Source: Elephas maximus indicus (Eukaryota > Chordata > Mammalia > Proboscidea > Elephantidae). From it: a DNA stretch of 64,000 bases. Made by a program: the position numbers and the translations under genes. Positions 1-60,861 of the stretch are shown piece by piece. Position 1 is the first letter of the stretch, and each line of letters begins with the position of its first letter. Location: positions 101,818,480 through 101,882,479 of the forward strand of contig NC_064825.1 in the NCBI RefSeq assembly GCF_024166365.1. Reading direction: 5' to 3'. The notes beneath the pieces are model-generated. The model worked only from the letters and a program-made list of their open reading frames with translations. It did no database searches and was not told where the DNA came from.

Positions 1-40
1 CAGACCAGAGGGAAACTTAGGCCTGCGTGTGGCAGGCAGA

Positions 41-235
41 GTGGTAGAGTGGAAAATGACATGAGTTCTGGTGCCAGAAGATCTGGATTTAAATCCTGGT
101 CCCACCGCTCACTGGCTGAGCCATCTTGAGCAAGTAAATCATTTGAGTGACGTCTCAGTGCCCTCATCTGTAACATGGAGGAAATGATATTATCTACCAC
201 CCAGAGTAGTGGTGAAGATCAAATGAGATGTTAGT
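41..235 (+). repeat. MIR SINE
   Basis: Matches MIR landmarks: GGATTTAAATCCTGG, CTCACTGGCTGAGC, CTCATCTGTAACATGGAG and AAATGATATTATCTACC. This is an old mammalian tRNA-derived SINE. Ends are approximate. Confidence 0.6.
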
Positions 236-1706
236 TATTGTCAGAGTGTGAAAGGGAATACCTGAAGAGAGCCCAGGAAATTGTTATGGCACTGAAGGAG
301 GGAGACAACATTTGTGGTGGGGTACCGGGGAGGGGTTTGTCGGGGATGTGGCTCTTGAGATGGGCCTTGAAGGATGAACAGGTTTTCCCTAGGAAGGACA
401 GGGAAAGGGATGTGCTCCAGGCAATGGGAACAACTTGAGCAAAGGCAGGGGGCAAGACCACCATCTAGGAGGGACCATGAGGGGCAGAGCTGTCCCCCTC
501 TGTTGTCTGTTCTCTACTCACAGTCAATGGGGGAAGATAAGACACAGAATAGACCAGATGTCTGATGCAGAGGGCAACGGGAGCTGGGAGAATGGGAGTG
601 TCTTGGAGCTGGAGCTATCCAGGGAGACTTCCTGGAAGAGAAGAAAGCATTTGAGCTGAGCATCAGAACCTGAGTAAAACCTCAACAGGAGGAGATTTCA
701 GATGGAGGCGTCATCTAACCGACGCTGTACAGGTCTGATGAGTGAAGGGAAATGGCTGGATCTGGACTACATATGGGACGTGACTGGAACGCAGGAAAAC
801 CAAGGCAGCCTTGAATGCCAGGCTAAAATATGGGCAATGGGAAGCCATTAAATAGTGTGCTGGGAGAATACATGTTATGATCAAACATCTCCTTCAGAAA
901 GATGAATCTGGGGGCATGAATAGGAAGGGTTACAGCTGAAAAGTCAGCCAGGGCCCCAGCATACTCCAGGTGTAAGATTCAGGTGATGACCATCCCAAGA
1001 ACAACAGGAGATTTTCCAAGGAGGGGATAGCTAGGGGACTACGGGATTTGGAGGGGAAGAAGAGTGGGAGGTCCAAGATGGACCTCAAGGGTGTCTCTAA
1101 GTCTTTCCTTCTGAAACGAGCTTTCCCACTCTCCCATCAGCCTCTTGCCCTTGACCCAGAAGGTGGATTTAACTCTTTGGGAGACCTTGGCCCTGAAGCC
1201 TCAGAGGCGCAGGTCATTGGAGTCAGCGGGTCCTTGGGGACGTTAAGGGGCTCCAGGTAGGGAACCTCTCCACCCACACCTACCCCGCCATCTGGATCCC
1301 TCCGCCAAGGCCCAGGAAAAGTCTAGGCCGAGGAACACAGGGTTACCAGCAATCGGGTCCATCCCCAAATTCCAGGCCTCGCTGTCCCTGCCCTTGCCCC
1401 TTCCCCAAATCCACATGGGGTATCTAAAGCCCCTTGGAGCCGACGGGGTTAAAGCCTTTTCTTGTCACCGCTCCCACCCCGCACCTGCCCGCCCCGGCGG
1501 CAAACGCTCTGCCAGAAAGCGCAGGACGTGGGGGCCTCCCCGCCGCTGAGTGACGGGCAGGCGATGATTGGCAGCTGCCAGCAGTGGGGTGCGGGGGCGG
1601 CGGGAGCCGGGGTGGCCCGGGCGGAGCTCACACTCCCACCCAGCGCCCAGGGCAGGTTCGTGCGCGCCGCAGCTGGTCCGGGCTCGCGCCCTCCGCGCCC
1701 GGAGCA

Positions 1707-1728
1707 GGGCAGGCGGGGCGGGGCGGGG
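1707..1728 (+). other. Potential G-quadruplex in DGKZ promoter A
   Basis: Four G runs (1707-1709, 1715-1718, 1720-1723, 1725-1728) with short loops satisfy the usual G4 pattern. The two last loops are single cytosines. Confidence 0.45.
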
Positions 1729-2087
1729 CGCCCCCCTCCCGGGCCCGCGGGCGGGCTCGAGTCTCTAAGGTGACACTCCAGTGCGCGGCAGCGGCGGCGG
1801 CTGCGGAGCGCGCTCGCGGGCTCCTGCTCAGCTCCGGCGCCAGCCGTCCGGGTGGCGCCCCGGCGCACCACTCATCCCAGACGTCCGCCAGGCCCCCCAA
1901 GGGTGCAGGAGGACCCCCGCCGGCCCACGCCAGGCTCCGCGCCCAGCACCTCGCTGCTCCCGTCGTCTGAGCCCGGCGTCGGGAGGGACGCGCGGGACCC
2001 GGAGCCTCCCCCTTGCCCGCCTTGCGTTCCCGGGCCCAGGAGGAAGGGAGACTCTGAACTTTACCGGGAGCCCTGAAAGGCCGCGGG

Positions 2088-50576
<48,489 letters not shown>

Positions 50577-51185
50577 CTGCGAGGCCCACGGTGGGCAGCT
50601 GAGGAGGGACAGTGCCTGCTGGAGGATGAGCGCCTTTCCTGCCCACCTCACTGCCACATTCCACTTGGAAGCCACGGGGGGACCCAGGCCCCAGGGAAGG
50701 AGCCCCGTGCTGCCCCTGCAGAGCCACCCAGACCAAGGCTGGACTCTGAGGAGCTGGGGGTCTCACCTGTCCCCACAAGGCTCCAGCCTACCCCAGAGGC
50801 TCATGGAACAGGAAACTAGGCTGGGCCAGGCCCAAGCAGCCTCACCCTCATCGCAGGCGAAGCCCTCCTGGAGTTAGGGGAGAGGGGCTGTGAGTCAGTG
50901 TCACAGAGGAAGCCTTTGGGGAAGAGGTCTCTAAGCCACCTGGTCCTTTGGGGCCCCCGCCCTGAGGCTGGGGGAGATCAGCCCCTCTCCCGCCCTGACT
51001 CCATCCTCCCGGAAACAGCCTGCTGCATTTGCCTGCCTGCCCTGCTTGGCATCTCCCCCGGTGACCCTCTCCCTGTACCCAGTCATTTCATTGGAACTGT
51101 GTGGCCTGGGGGGTGAGGGCAGGGCTCTCACGGTGACATGTTTACAGCTGGGTGTGACTCAGTAAAGTGGACTTTTTTTTTTTTC
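50577..51185 (+). other. DGKZ: DGKZ 3'UTR
   Basis: About 600 nt of C/G-rich non-coding sequence follow the stop codon. No canonical AATAAA is present. The best signal is AGTAAA at 51161-51166, followed by a T-run from about 51172 that can act as the U-rich downstream element. Confidence 0.8.
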
Positions 51186-51190
51186 CTTTC
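51161..51190 (+). terminator. DGKZ polyadenylation signal (AGTAAA variant)
   Basis: AGTAAA at 51161-51166 is followed within 8 bp by a long T tract. AGTAAA is a recognised weaker hexamer variant. Cleavage is inferred to occur just before or in the T tract. Confidence 0.65.
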
Positions 51191-52430
51191 TGCTCTTTTT
51201 TTTGGGGTGGGGAGGACGTCGAGGAGCAGCGGGGTCAGCTGGGTTATCCTCAGGGCGGGGAGTGGATACCATCAACACAGACCTTCTTTTCTGGGGGCTC
51301 GGGTTCCGTTTCGGGGTGGGGTCCAGGGCCTGGCCAGGAGCTGACCTCTGTCCAGCGGCCTAGCTCCACGGGCCGGGGGAGGGGCCGGCTGCCTCCGCTT
51401 CCCGCTTCCCGCTGGGGCGATAACAATGAAAGAGGTGGGGCGGAGGAGGCCCGGGGCCTTTGGTCCATGAGGCCTTTGGTCCATTTGTCCTGTGGCCTTG
51501 AGCAAGCCCCCTCCCCCCGGCTTCAGTTGCTGCCCCTGTTTAGGGGATTGGGTGAAGTGAACCCTGAGGCCTCAGGGTAGGAGGGGTGGGCATTGCAGCC
51601 AGCGCTGTGGTTGGGTCTGGAACTTCTCAGACGGCTTTTGTCAGCTTCAGGTTTTACCAAATCCAGGCCTGCGGGCTCCTCCTCCCCAAGCCATAGCCCG
51701 CCCAGCCTGCGCTTCACAACAAGCGCTTGCGCCCCTGCGCCCTCAATCCGGTCAATTTCTCGGGTTCCCCGGTCTCGGGCCCGCCCCCCCAACACTGAGC
51801 AGAGAATCTCCCTCCAAACTTGGGGAAACAATCCGAGATGGGGCCTGGCGCTCCTGCACCACCAAGAGGGGGGCGCTGAGGGGCCCAGCAGACGCTGGGA
51901 GGTGGAGCGGGGCCTCGTCGGGATCGGGTCTCGCGCGGGCCACACGGGCTTAACAGTCCAGTGGGGGTTCGCGGAGCGCAGACCGCACACAGGCTCGAAC
52001 GTGGGGCGCCTGGGCCTATGACACACCCAGGGCTCGGTTCTCCCTCCTGTCCGTCGGAGGCTCCGCTGCGCGAAGGGAGCCTAGGACTGAGCGCGGACCA
52101 GGCTGAAAGTGTTCAACGGGGAAAGGGGGCGGCCCCGGGTCTGGGAACACCGGAAGGGAGCAGAGGGCAGGGGCCCGGGGAGCTCAAAACTAGGGGTGGC
52201 GGGCAGGGAGTCCCTCAGGGCAGGACGCAGACCTGGGCCGGGAGGGCACCGGCGGAACGCGGCGAGGATGCAGAGACAGCCCGGGGCAGCCGGGACAGAC
52301 GCGCGGGGCGGGAGCGGAGGCGGGGACGCCGGGGTCGGGGGCGGTGCGGGTTTGAGGCAAGGGGGCGGGGCGGGTCCTTCCCGGGTGGGGGAGGTTAGAG
52401 GGGGCGGGGGCCCATGTGACCGGCTCAGAC
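51190..52430. other. DGKZ-MDK intergenic region
   Basis: This is GC-rich spacer without interspersed repeats. GC and CpG density rise from about 51.7 kb into the MDK promoter. A possible nuclear-receptor pair GGGTGA-AG-TGAACC lies at 51550-51563. Long frames here are composition artefacts of CpG-rich DNA. Confidence 0.6.
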
Positions 52431-52530
52431 CGGTTCTGGAGACAAAAGGGGCCGCAGCGGCCGGAGCGGGACGGGCCCGGCGCGGGAGGGAGCGAAGCAG
52501 TGCGGGCAGCGAGCGAGTGAGCGCGCGGGG
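52290..52530 (+). promoter_or_regulatory. MDK: MDK CpG-island promoter and probable non-coding exon 1
   Basis: GC boxes (GGGGGCGGGGCGGG around 52362-52375) precede a segment GAAGCAGTGCGGGCAGCGAG that resembles the human MDK leader as I recall it. A consensus donor GCGA|GTGAGC at 52516/52517 would splice this leader to the coding exon acceptor at 52844. The exon's 5' end is not determinable. Human MDK uses several leaders. Confidence 0.7.
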
Positions 52531-52845
52531 CACCGGGGGGCGCGCGAAGGCCGCGGCCCACCGGCCATTGCCGACCTGGGGGCCGGATGCAGGGTGGGGG
52601 TCTGAGCCGCGTCCCGGGCTCGAGGCATCCCCCAGGGAGACCCAGGGAGAAGCCTCCGGCTGTGCGCCCGGGCATCCCGGGCTCGCGGCGAGGGGCGGCC
52701 GTCTCACGTCCTCCTCGCCGTAACCTTAGCGTCCCTAGCCTTGGAGCCTGGAGAATGGGGGATGTGGGGATAGGAGGTCCACGTACGCGGCCCTCCTTGG
52801 GGAAGGGGACGGCGGGGGCGCTCTGACCCTTGCTCTCCCCCCAGG

Positions 52846-52921
52846 ATGCAGCACCGAGCTTTCCTCCTCTTCGCTCTCCTCGCCCTACTGGCGCTCACTT
52901 CCGCGGTGGCCAAAAACAAAG
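52846..52921 (+). CDS. MDK: MDK coding exon 1 (signal peptide)
   Basis: The exon begins one base after the acceptor CCCCCAG (g at 52845) with ATG. It encodes the Leu/Ala-rich signal sequence and KNK plus G of a split Asp. The donor is AAAG|GTGATG. Confidence 0.95.
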
Positions 52922-54240
52922 GTGATGTGTGTGTTCCGGGAGAGAGGGTGGTAGGAGGCGGTCTAGGGACGCGCAGGTGAGGCCTGGCGACCTCTGGACT
53001 TCCTGCCTGAGTTCCGAGCCCGAAACCCCAGCTTAGGGGTTCCCCGAGGGAGTCCCTCTATGACCCGGGTCCTGAACTCTGTTGCGCGCGTTGCAGACAA
53101 GGTGAAGAAGGGAGGACCGGGGAACGAGTGCGCTGAGTGGACCTGGGGTCCCTGCACCCCTAGCAGCAAGGACTGCGGCGTGGGTTTCCGCGAGGGCACC
53201 TGCGGGGCCCAGACTCAGCGCATCCGGTGCAGAGTGCCCTGCAACTGGAAGAAGGAGTTCGGAGGTGAGGTGGGGCGCAGGCGCAGAGGCTGCACAGGCT
53301 CTCTCAAACCCGCGCGGGCTGGAGGAGGGAGGCTACAGGCTTTCCTACTCCTGAGCCCGGCACTTTCCCGACAGCCGACTGCAAGTACAAGTTTGAGAGC
53401 TGGGGTGCGTGTGATGGGGGCACAGGCACCAAAGCCCGCCAAGGCACCCTGAAGAAGGCGCGGTATAATGCCCAGTGCCAGGAGACCATCCTTGTGATGA
53501 AGCCCTGCACCCCCAAGACCAAAGCCAAGGCCAAAGGTTAGCGGAGAGGGTGGGGTCTTCGCAGGGGATTGCGCTCTACCTGTGAGGGGAATCGTTAAGC
53601 CCGAAGTTTTGACTCCTGATCCTGGTGTTTGACCTCAGGACATCTCTGGACTCAGTTTTCCTATTTGTCAAGAAATCTTATCCATGGGACACGTATATTG
53701 GGTGGCCCACAAAAAGTGATCCAGAAATGTTAAATCCTTGCCAAATGGGGACAAACTCAAGCTGTTCCTATTGAAGCACTTGGCTTAGGACCCAGGGCAG
53801 TTGCCCCAGAAGGGCTTGGCTTTGTCCTCTCTCCAGCCAATGGGAGCATTTGGTCAGGTCGGCCCTTTCAAGCATGCTTCCCCCTCCCTTAGCTCACTCC
53901 TGACTCAAAACAGCATAGAGAGGCCAGCAGGGCAGGGGTGAATCTGCCACTTCTGAGGTGACTTTCAAGGGGTTTTGTGACCAGGACTGGAACTTCAACT
54001 CAAGTCCGATCCCAAGTGAAGATTTGGGTTACAGGGGTGGGGAATATTGGGCATCAGAAGGGCTGCACTATCCAACCAGCTTTGGGGTTAGCTCATTCTG
54101 AACCACTAGGCAGAATTTTCTCCTCTCCCGGGTGTGTGGGGGTGTGTGGTGGAGTGGGGTCTCTACTAGGTTGTCCTAACCCTGTTAATAAGGTCTATCT
54201 TTCTTGTTTTACAGCCAAAAAAGGGAAAGGAAAGGACTAG
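52846..54240 (+). CDS. MDK: Midkine gene, coding span (4 coding exons, 143 aa)
   Basis: Midkine is a secreted heparin-binding growth factor of the midkine/pleiotrophin family acting through receptors such as PTPRZ1, LRP1 and ALK. Four exons (52846-52921, 53097-53264, 53375-53536, 54215-54240) splice in frame to 143 aa, exactly the human length. The protein has a 22-residue signal peptide (MQHRAFLLFALL start, cleavage after AVA), a basic linker, an N-domain and C-domain with all ten cysteines, and a Lys-rich tail ending KKGKGKD. Against the human protein as I recall it, ETIRVTKPC reads ETILVMKPC, losing one basic residue. The gene is compact at about 2 kb and is convergent with CHRM4. Confidence 0.97.
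53097..53264 (+). CDS. MDK: MDK coding exon 2 (N-domain)
   Basis: It encodes DKVKKGGPGNECAEW through VPCNWKKEFG plus G of a split Ala. It holds six cysteines of the N-terminal thrombospondin-like fold, three of whose disulfides are in this domain. The acceptor is TTGCAG and the donor is GAG|GTGAGG. Confidence 0.95.
53375..53536 (+). CDS. MDK: MDK coding exon 3 (heparin-binding C-domain)
   Basis: It encodes ADCKYKFESWGACDGG through LKKARYNAQC and KPCTPKTKAKAK, with the last four cysteines. The basic cluster KARQGTLKKAR is the main heparin/chondroitin-sulfate binding surface in the family. The donor is AAAG|GTTAGC. Confidence 0.95.
54215..54240 (+). CDS. MDK: MDK terminal coding exon (26 nt)
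   Basis: The acceptor TTTTACAG leads to the last codons, KKGKGKD and TAG. The basic tail contributes to heparin affinity. The 3'UTR follows to about 54540. Confidence 0.94.
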
Positions 54241-54540
54241 AGGCCAGGCCGGGATGCCAAGAAGCCCCTGGCTTTACCCTCCCAAAGGCCCAAGATATAA
54301 CCCACCAGTGCCTTTTTTCTACTCATGAGCTTTATCAATCACACTTGCCTCTTCCCCTTCACTCCTCCGCCCCCACCCCCCAAGCACCCGGCATAGGGTG
54401 GGACAAAGGATTCTGGGAAGCTTGGGCTGCCTCCCAAAAGTATTTGTCTCCCCTCTCCCCTACCCCTTTGTTTTTCCCCACAATGACGCCATTACTAAGA
54501 AACAAAAAAAATAAACCACTTTTTTTCCCCCAATAAAAGC
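54241..54540 (+). other. MDK: MDK 3'UTR
   Basis: About 300 nt of pyrimidine-rich 3'UTR end in two poly(A) hexamers, AATAAA at 54510-54515 and at 54532-54537, the second followed at once by a 16-T run. Confidence 0.85.
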
Positions 54541-54556
54541 TTTTTTTTTTTTTTTT
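54532..54556 (+). terminator. MDK polyadenylation signal and U-rich element
   Basis: AATAAA at 54532-54537 is followed by AGC and 16 T residues (54541-54556). An upstream AATAAA at 54510 could give a slightly shorter mRNA. Confidence 0.8.
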
Positions 54557-54559
54557 AAT
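54554..54559 (-). terminator. Candidate CHRM4 polyadenylation signal (ATTAAA)
   Basis: Read on the - strand the sequence is TATATATTAAAA followed by a 16-A run and then the complement of the MDK AATAAA. This puts CHRM4 3' end formation inside, or overlapping, the MDK 3' end. Confidence 0.45.
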
Positions 54560-55865
54560 ATATAAAAGCCCCTTCCCAGGGAGTCTGCTGTGGAAATTTG
54601 TATGGGGGTAGGAAAATGGGGAGAAAGACCAGGCTGAAGGAACCAGTGGCTTTAAGGGTCTGGGGGCTTGGTGGTGCATGCTCCCCAGAGCTCATGGAAA
54701 TAGCAGAAGGTTTATGGAAATTTCTCCCAGGGCCCCTTACTGAACTTTTAACCAACTAACACCCTGCCCCTAGTCCCCTAAGCCTTGCAGCCCTTAGCAA
54801 TCCCAGGGGCCACTCCAGGGCTGGGGGATGGAACTCACTCTAAAGACAAACCAGAACTAACTCCCATCTCAGCGCCCCCTCCATCACCTCCAGTCAAAGG
54901 TCTTTTGGTCCAGCCCACTGCCAATCAGGAAAGTCCTACCCATTGGGGAGAGTAGAGATGGGGGCTGCCTGCTTCCCCCACACTCACTGAGGCCTGTCTG
55001 GGTCAACAAGTTCTCCCCAATTCTCTTCCCTTGGGACCCTTGGGCCTCCCTGGAACTGCAGAGGCCAGAGATTTGAAGAGGGCAGATGGGAACATTGCTC
55101 ACCACCTCACCATCCTGACTCAGATGTGTGACCTGGGACAAGCCCTCTTCTTGGGGTGGGAGGCGGGAGTTTTCAGAGTAATACAGACCATTCTTGGCTC
55201 AGCCTGGGGCCCCAGGGAGGTAGACCTCAGGTTCCCGAGTGTGAATCCCTGAATCTCCCAGCTGCTCCACCTTGCTTGTGATGAGAGCAGTGCTGTGGGG
55301 GCAGGTCTCAGAGCACCCTCCCAAACCAGGGCCTGGATGAATAGCTGCAGGGAGGGAAGATTTCTGGCCCTGGAGTGGGATTTGGGGGGAAGGGGCTGAG
55401 CCTACATGCAGGGGGCAGAAAGCACCGTTTATAGCAGAATGGAGGACCTCACCCTTCCACCCTCTTCCATTCCTAAGGACTAGCTCCTCTGCTCCTCCCA
55501 AGAGAGGTTCTGGCGTCTGCTCCCTTCCAGATGTCAATTCTTTCAGCCATGCTGATGGTTGTTCACAGTGGGCAGATGCCCACCCAGGCCAGGGCCCCCA
55601 GCTCCCTGAGGCAGGGCAGCAGAAATGGGCCAGGCAGTTCCGGTTCAGACACTCCCAAGGGCTGGGCCTCCTTGGCCTGAGCCAGAGATCTGGCTTCTGA
55701 ATCCAGCCAGAACCTCCTTCTGAACCTCATGGGGCCTTCAGGACTTCAGTTCTTCTCTTCCACAGAGCATGGACAGGTGCCCCCAAATCTCTCCACCACA
55801 GCAGGTGAACCATCCGGTCCCCCAACACACGCACGACTGACCACCTCCTAGAGCACCCTGCCTGC
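54560..55865 (-). other. CHRM4: CHRM4 3'UTR (inferred extent)
   Basis: Between the CHRM4 stop and the MDK poly(A) site the - strand contains no AATAAA. The only strong hexamer is ATTAAA at 54559-54554. A weaker TATAAA lies at 55433-55428. A 3'UTR of about 1.3 kb is inferred. No interspersed repeat or other gene is seen. Confidence 0.6.
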
Positions 55866-57900
<2,035 letters not shown>

Positions 57901-58039
57901 TGGAGAGGTCAGCATGTGGGTGTGACTCCTGTCAGAGGAGTTCATTCCTTAGCTCGCACAGTCCTTTCTTAACCAAACATTACCAGAGGTCTGGCTTTCT
58001 AATCCCTACCCAAGGCACTGGAGACAAAGCCAATAATAC

Positions 58040-58420
58040 AAGAGTATGTATTAGCAGCTAACACTTACTGCATACTAAGTGCCAGGCAGAAGCCATAGTG
58101 GTGCATTGGTTAAGTGCTCCACCAGGCGCTGCTGGAGAAAGATGTGGCCGTCTGCTTCCATAAAGATTACAGTCTTGGAAACCCATGGGGCAGTTCTACT
58201 CTGTCCTATAGGGTCACTATGAGTCGGGATCAACTCGACAGCAACGTTTTCCCTTTTTTTTTTTTTAAGTGCCAGGCACTTTCTACACTTTTTGTTCCTA
58301 TTAACTCATTTAATCCTTGCAACAAACCTCTGAAGTAGATACTGTTATCTTTTACTACATACAGATGAGGAAATTGAGGCACAGGAAAACTGACCAACGT
58401 TGTTTCACAGCTCTGTACCC
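58040..58420 (-). repeat. MIR SINE split by an AfroSINE
   Basis: Antisense MIR: AGCTAACACTTACTGCATAC before, and AAGTGCCAGGCACTTTC, TTAACTCATTTAATCCTTGC and CAGATGAGGAAATTGAGGC after the insertion. Confidence 0.7.
58089..58266 (+). mobile_element. AfroSINE with internal deletion
   Basis: Sense copy bounded by an exact 12-bp duplication AAGTGCCAGGCA at 58077-58088 and 58267-58278. The tRNA-like part is missing about 30 bp around the B box. Confidence 0.92.
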
Positions 58421-59927
58421 TCAAGTTGCCTTCAAGGGTGAATATAGGGGAGGAGGGAGCGCAGTCCCATAGCTAAGGACTCTAACAGGGAGGATCAAAG
58501 AGCTACAGGGGCCATGAGTCCACCTGGAGAAGGCTTTCCCAGGACCAAAGGATGGCCCCAGTGAGGAGCTGGGAACCTCAAGGATGAGGAGTGGAGTGGC
58601 CTATGGAGATACATATCCCTGCAACGTCCCCTCCCTTGAGCTCTCTCCCCTAACCCCAGGGTCTGGGCAGGGGCAGTGCAGGGGAGCTGGGAGCTCTGGC
58701 TATAGTTTCATCAGCTCCTAGGAGCTGAGACTCCTGAGGAATCAGAAGCCTGAGGGGCCCAAGGACACACACAGCTCCCAAGGGCCAGGGCCGGATCCAT
58801 GGCTGAACAGGGAAGCCAAAGGGTTAAAAGATCACCCCAGAGGGAAGACAGGAGCTGCTTCTGGTACCCCTTACCCCACAAGCACACGCCAACTGTACCC
58901 CAGCTGGGGCTCCTCTGGGGTCCTCCCGGCACAGGTCCCTCCCCTGAGCCTGCCCTCCCGCCCACCTGGCTCTTCTTTGGCTCCCTCCCCCTTCCTCTTC
59001 CAAACACGTGAGGAGGCTCAGGCCCAGCGTGTGGTGCCAAGGCAGCATGCAGCCCAGCCTCCTTCACACCCGCCAACACGCGCTGCATTACACACGCACA
59101 TGGGCCCATCACTGCCACGCCAGCCCCACAGCGCCTTGTCAGATACTCGGCCTGTGCGTCTGTGTGTGAGACAAAGAGGGAGCGCAGAGTGGCGGTGTGG
59201 GGGAAGGAGCAGAGCCCTGCAGCTAGGGCTCCAGTGTCTGCCACTTCTAACTGGCTGGCCTTAGACAAGCCAGCTCCCCTTTCTCATTTGCAAAATAGAG
59301 AGGGTTCCTGTCCTAGGACCACTTCCTGAGCAGCTATGGGGATCAGACACCTAAACTCTATCTGACCATGACAATATACTGAAGGCTGCAGCCCACTGCC
59401 AAGGTGACCCTCCAAGTCTGACCCCAACTTCCCTACGCCACCAACACAGCTACAGATCCAGCCTCTGGGCCTGGTAGTTCAAGCTGGCCTGTTCCAAATC
59501 ACCTGGTTCACAGGAGGACAGGCTCAGAGAGAGTGGTGCCACCCCCAAGGTTGCACAATGAGTCAAGGGCAAAGACCAGACACCACCCACTCCTGGGGGC
59601 TCTGGCAGCTCCTTTCAGCTCCCAGAGCCTCTGAAATGGAGACTCAGGTGTCACCCTCGGCACTGGAGGGACCATAGCACCCAGCATGGCCAGGCTGCTC
59701 TCCCTGTGGCACTGGAAGGTGAGCACAGGGTGGGTAGGCCATGACCTGCCAGCCGGCCCAAGGAATCCTTGCCTTAGCCTTCTAGAACCAGGACACAGGC
59801 CTGCGACAAGAACAGGACTGGAGGTGCCAAATATGAAAAACAGAAGTGCTCTTGTTTATTGAGCGTTAACTATGAGTCAGGAATCCCTTTGAGCTTTTTA
59901 TATAGATTATCTGGTTTAATCTGTATA

Positions 59928-60082
59928 CCAAAACCCGTTGCTGTCAAGTCGATTCCGACTCATAGCGACCCTATAGGATAGAGTAGAACTGCCCCATAGG
60001 GTTTCCAAGGAGCGGCTGGCAGATTTGAACTGTCTTTAGGTTAGCAGCCGGAGCACTTAACCGCTACACCACCAGGGTTTCC
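59928..60082 (-). mobile_element. AfroSINE (short form)
   Basis: Antisense copy bounded by an exact 12-bp duplication TTAATCTGTATA at 59916-59927 and 60083-60094. Confidence 0.93.
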
Positions 60083-60101
60083 TTAATCTGTATAGCAGCC
60101 T

Positions 60102-60264
60102 TTAGCAGCCCTGATGGGAGAAGTGGTTAAGTGCTATGGCTGCTAACCAAAAGGTCAGTGGTTCAAATCCACCAGGGGCTCCTTGGAAACTCTATGGGGC
60201 AGTTCTACCCTGTCCTATAGGGTCACTATGAGTCTAATCGACTCCATGGCAGGGGGGTTGGTGG
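60102..60264 (+). mobile_element. AfroSINE (short form)
   Basis: Sense copy starting about 20 bp after the antisense one: AGCAGCCCTGATGGGAGAAG head, GTGGTTCAAATCCACC B box. Confidence 0.9.
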
Positions 60265-60269
60265 TTTAC

Positions 60270-60345
60270 CACCGTTGTTGTTAGTTGCTGCCCAGTCAAT
60301 TCTGGCTCATGGTGACGTGTGCAGAATAGAACTGCTCTATTTTTA
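60270..60345 (-). mobile_element. AfroSINE fragment
   Basis: Antisense 3'-part only: CCGTTGTTGTTAGTTGCTGC to GAATAGAACTGCTC. Confidence 0.7.
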
Positions 60346-60848
60346 CAGGTAAGGATACCATTAATTCACTTGCCCCAAGTCACCCAGTTTGTAAATAGGG
60401 GCAGGGGCAGGATTAGAGCTCAGAAGCCAGGCACTACTGCTCAGAGTTGATTTCTTGCCTCTGCTGTCACCCTTGAAACCACACAACCAGGGAGCTGGTC
60501 AGCGGAGAGCTGGGGACGGTTCCCTTCCATTCCCTGACACTTCCCTACTTAGCTTTCCCTGAAGAGACCTTTTTTTCTTCTTTCCAACCTCCTGACTCTG
60601 CTAAGGTGGGGCGAAGGGGTGCTGCGGTCCCTCCAAACCCCAGAGTTTTAGTCCCGCTTTGGGCCAGCCTGGAGAGGTTGCCAGACAAGACCAGGCGCAG
60701 TGTCTCCCTACCCCACCCAGGCCATCTTTCTATAGCCCTCGGAGTCACTGGCAGACATTTTGCTTGCAGCCCATCCAGCGCGTTCCCAGGGCTCCAGGCC
60801 CGCCTAGGATCTGAGGAGGTGAGCAGCCGCCTCCCAGGGCTGTGTGCA

Positions 60849-60861
60849 CCACTAGATGGCA
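60849..60861 (+). promoter_or_regulatory. Candidate CTCF site (perfect core)
   Basis: CCACTAGATGGCA matches the CTCF core CCASYAGRKGGCR at every position, in unique DNA of the presumed CHRM4 intron. Confidence 0.5.

Noticed and set aside
51523-52723. Several 140-208 codon frames between DGKZ and MDK
   Set aside because: These are CpG-island artefacts on both strands with no recognisable protein.
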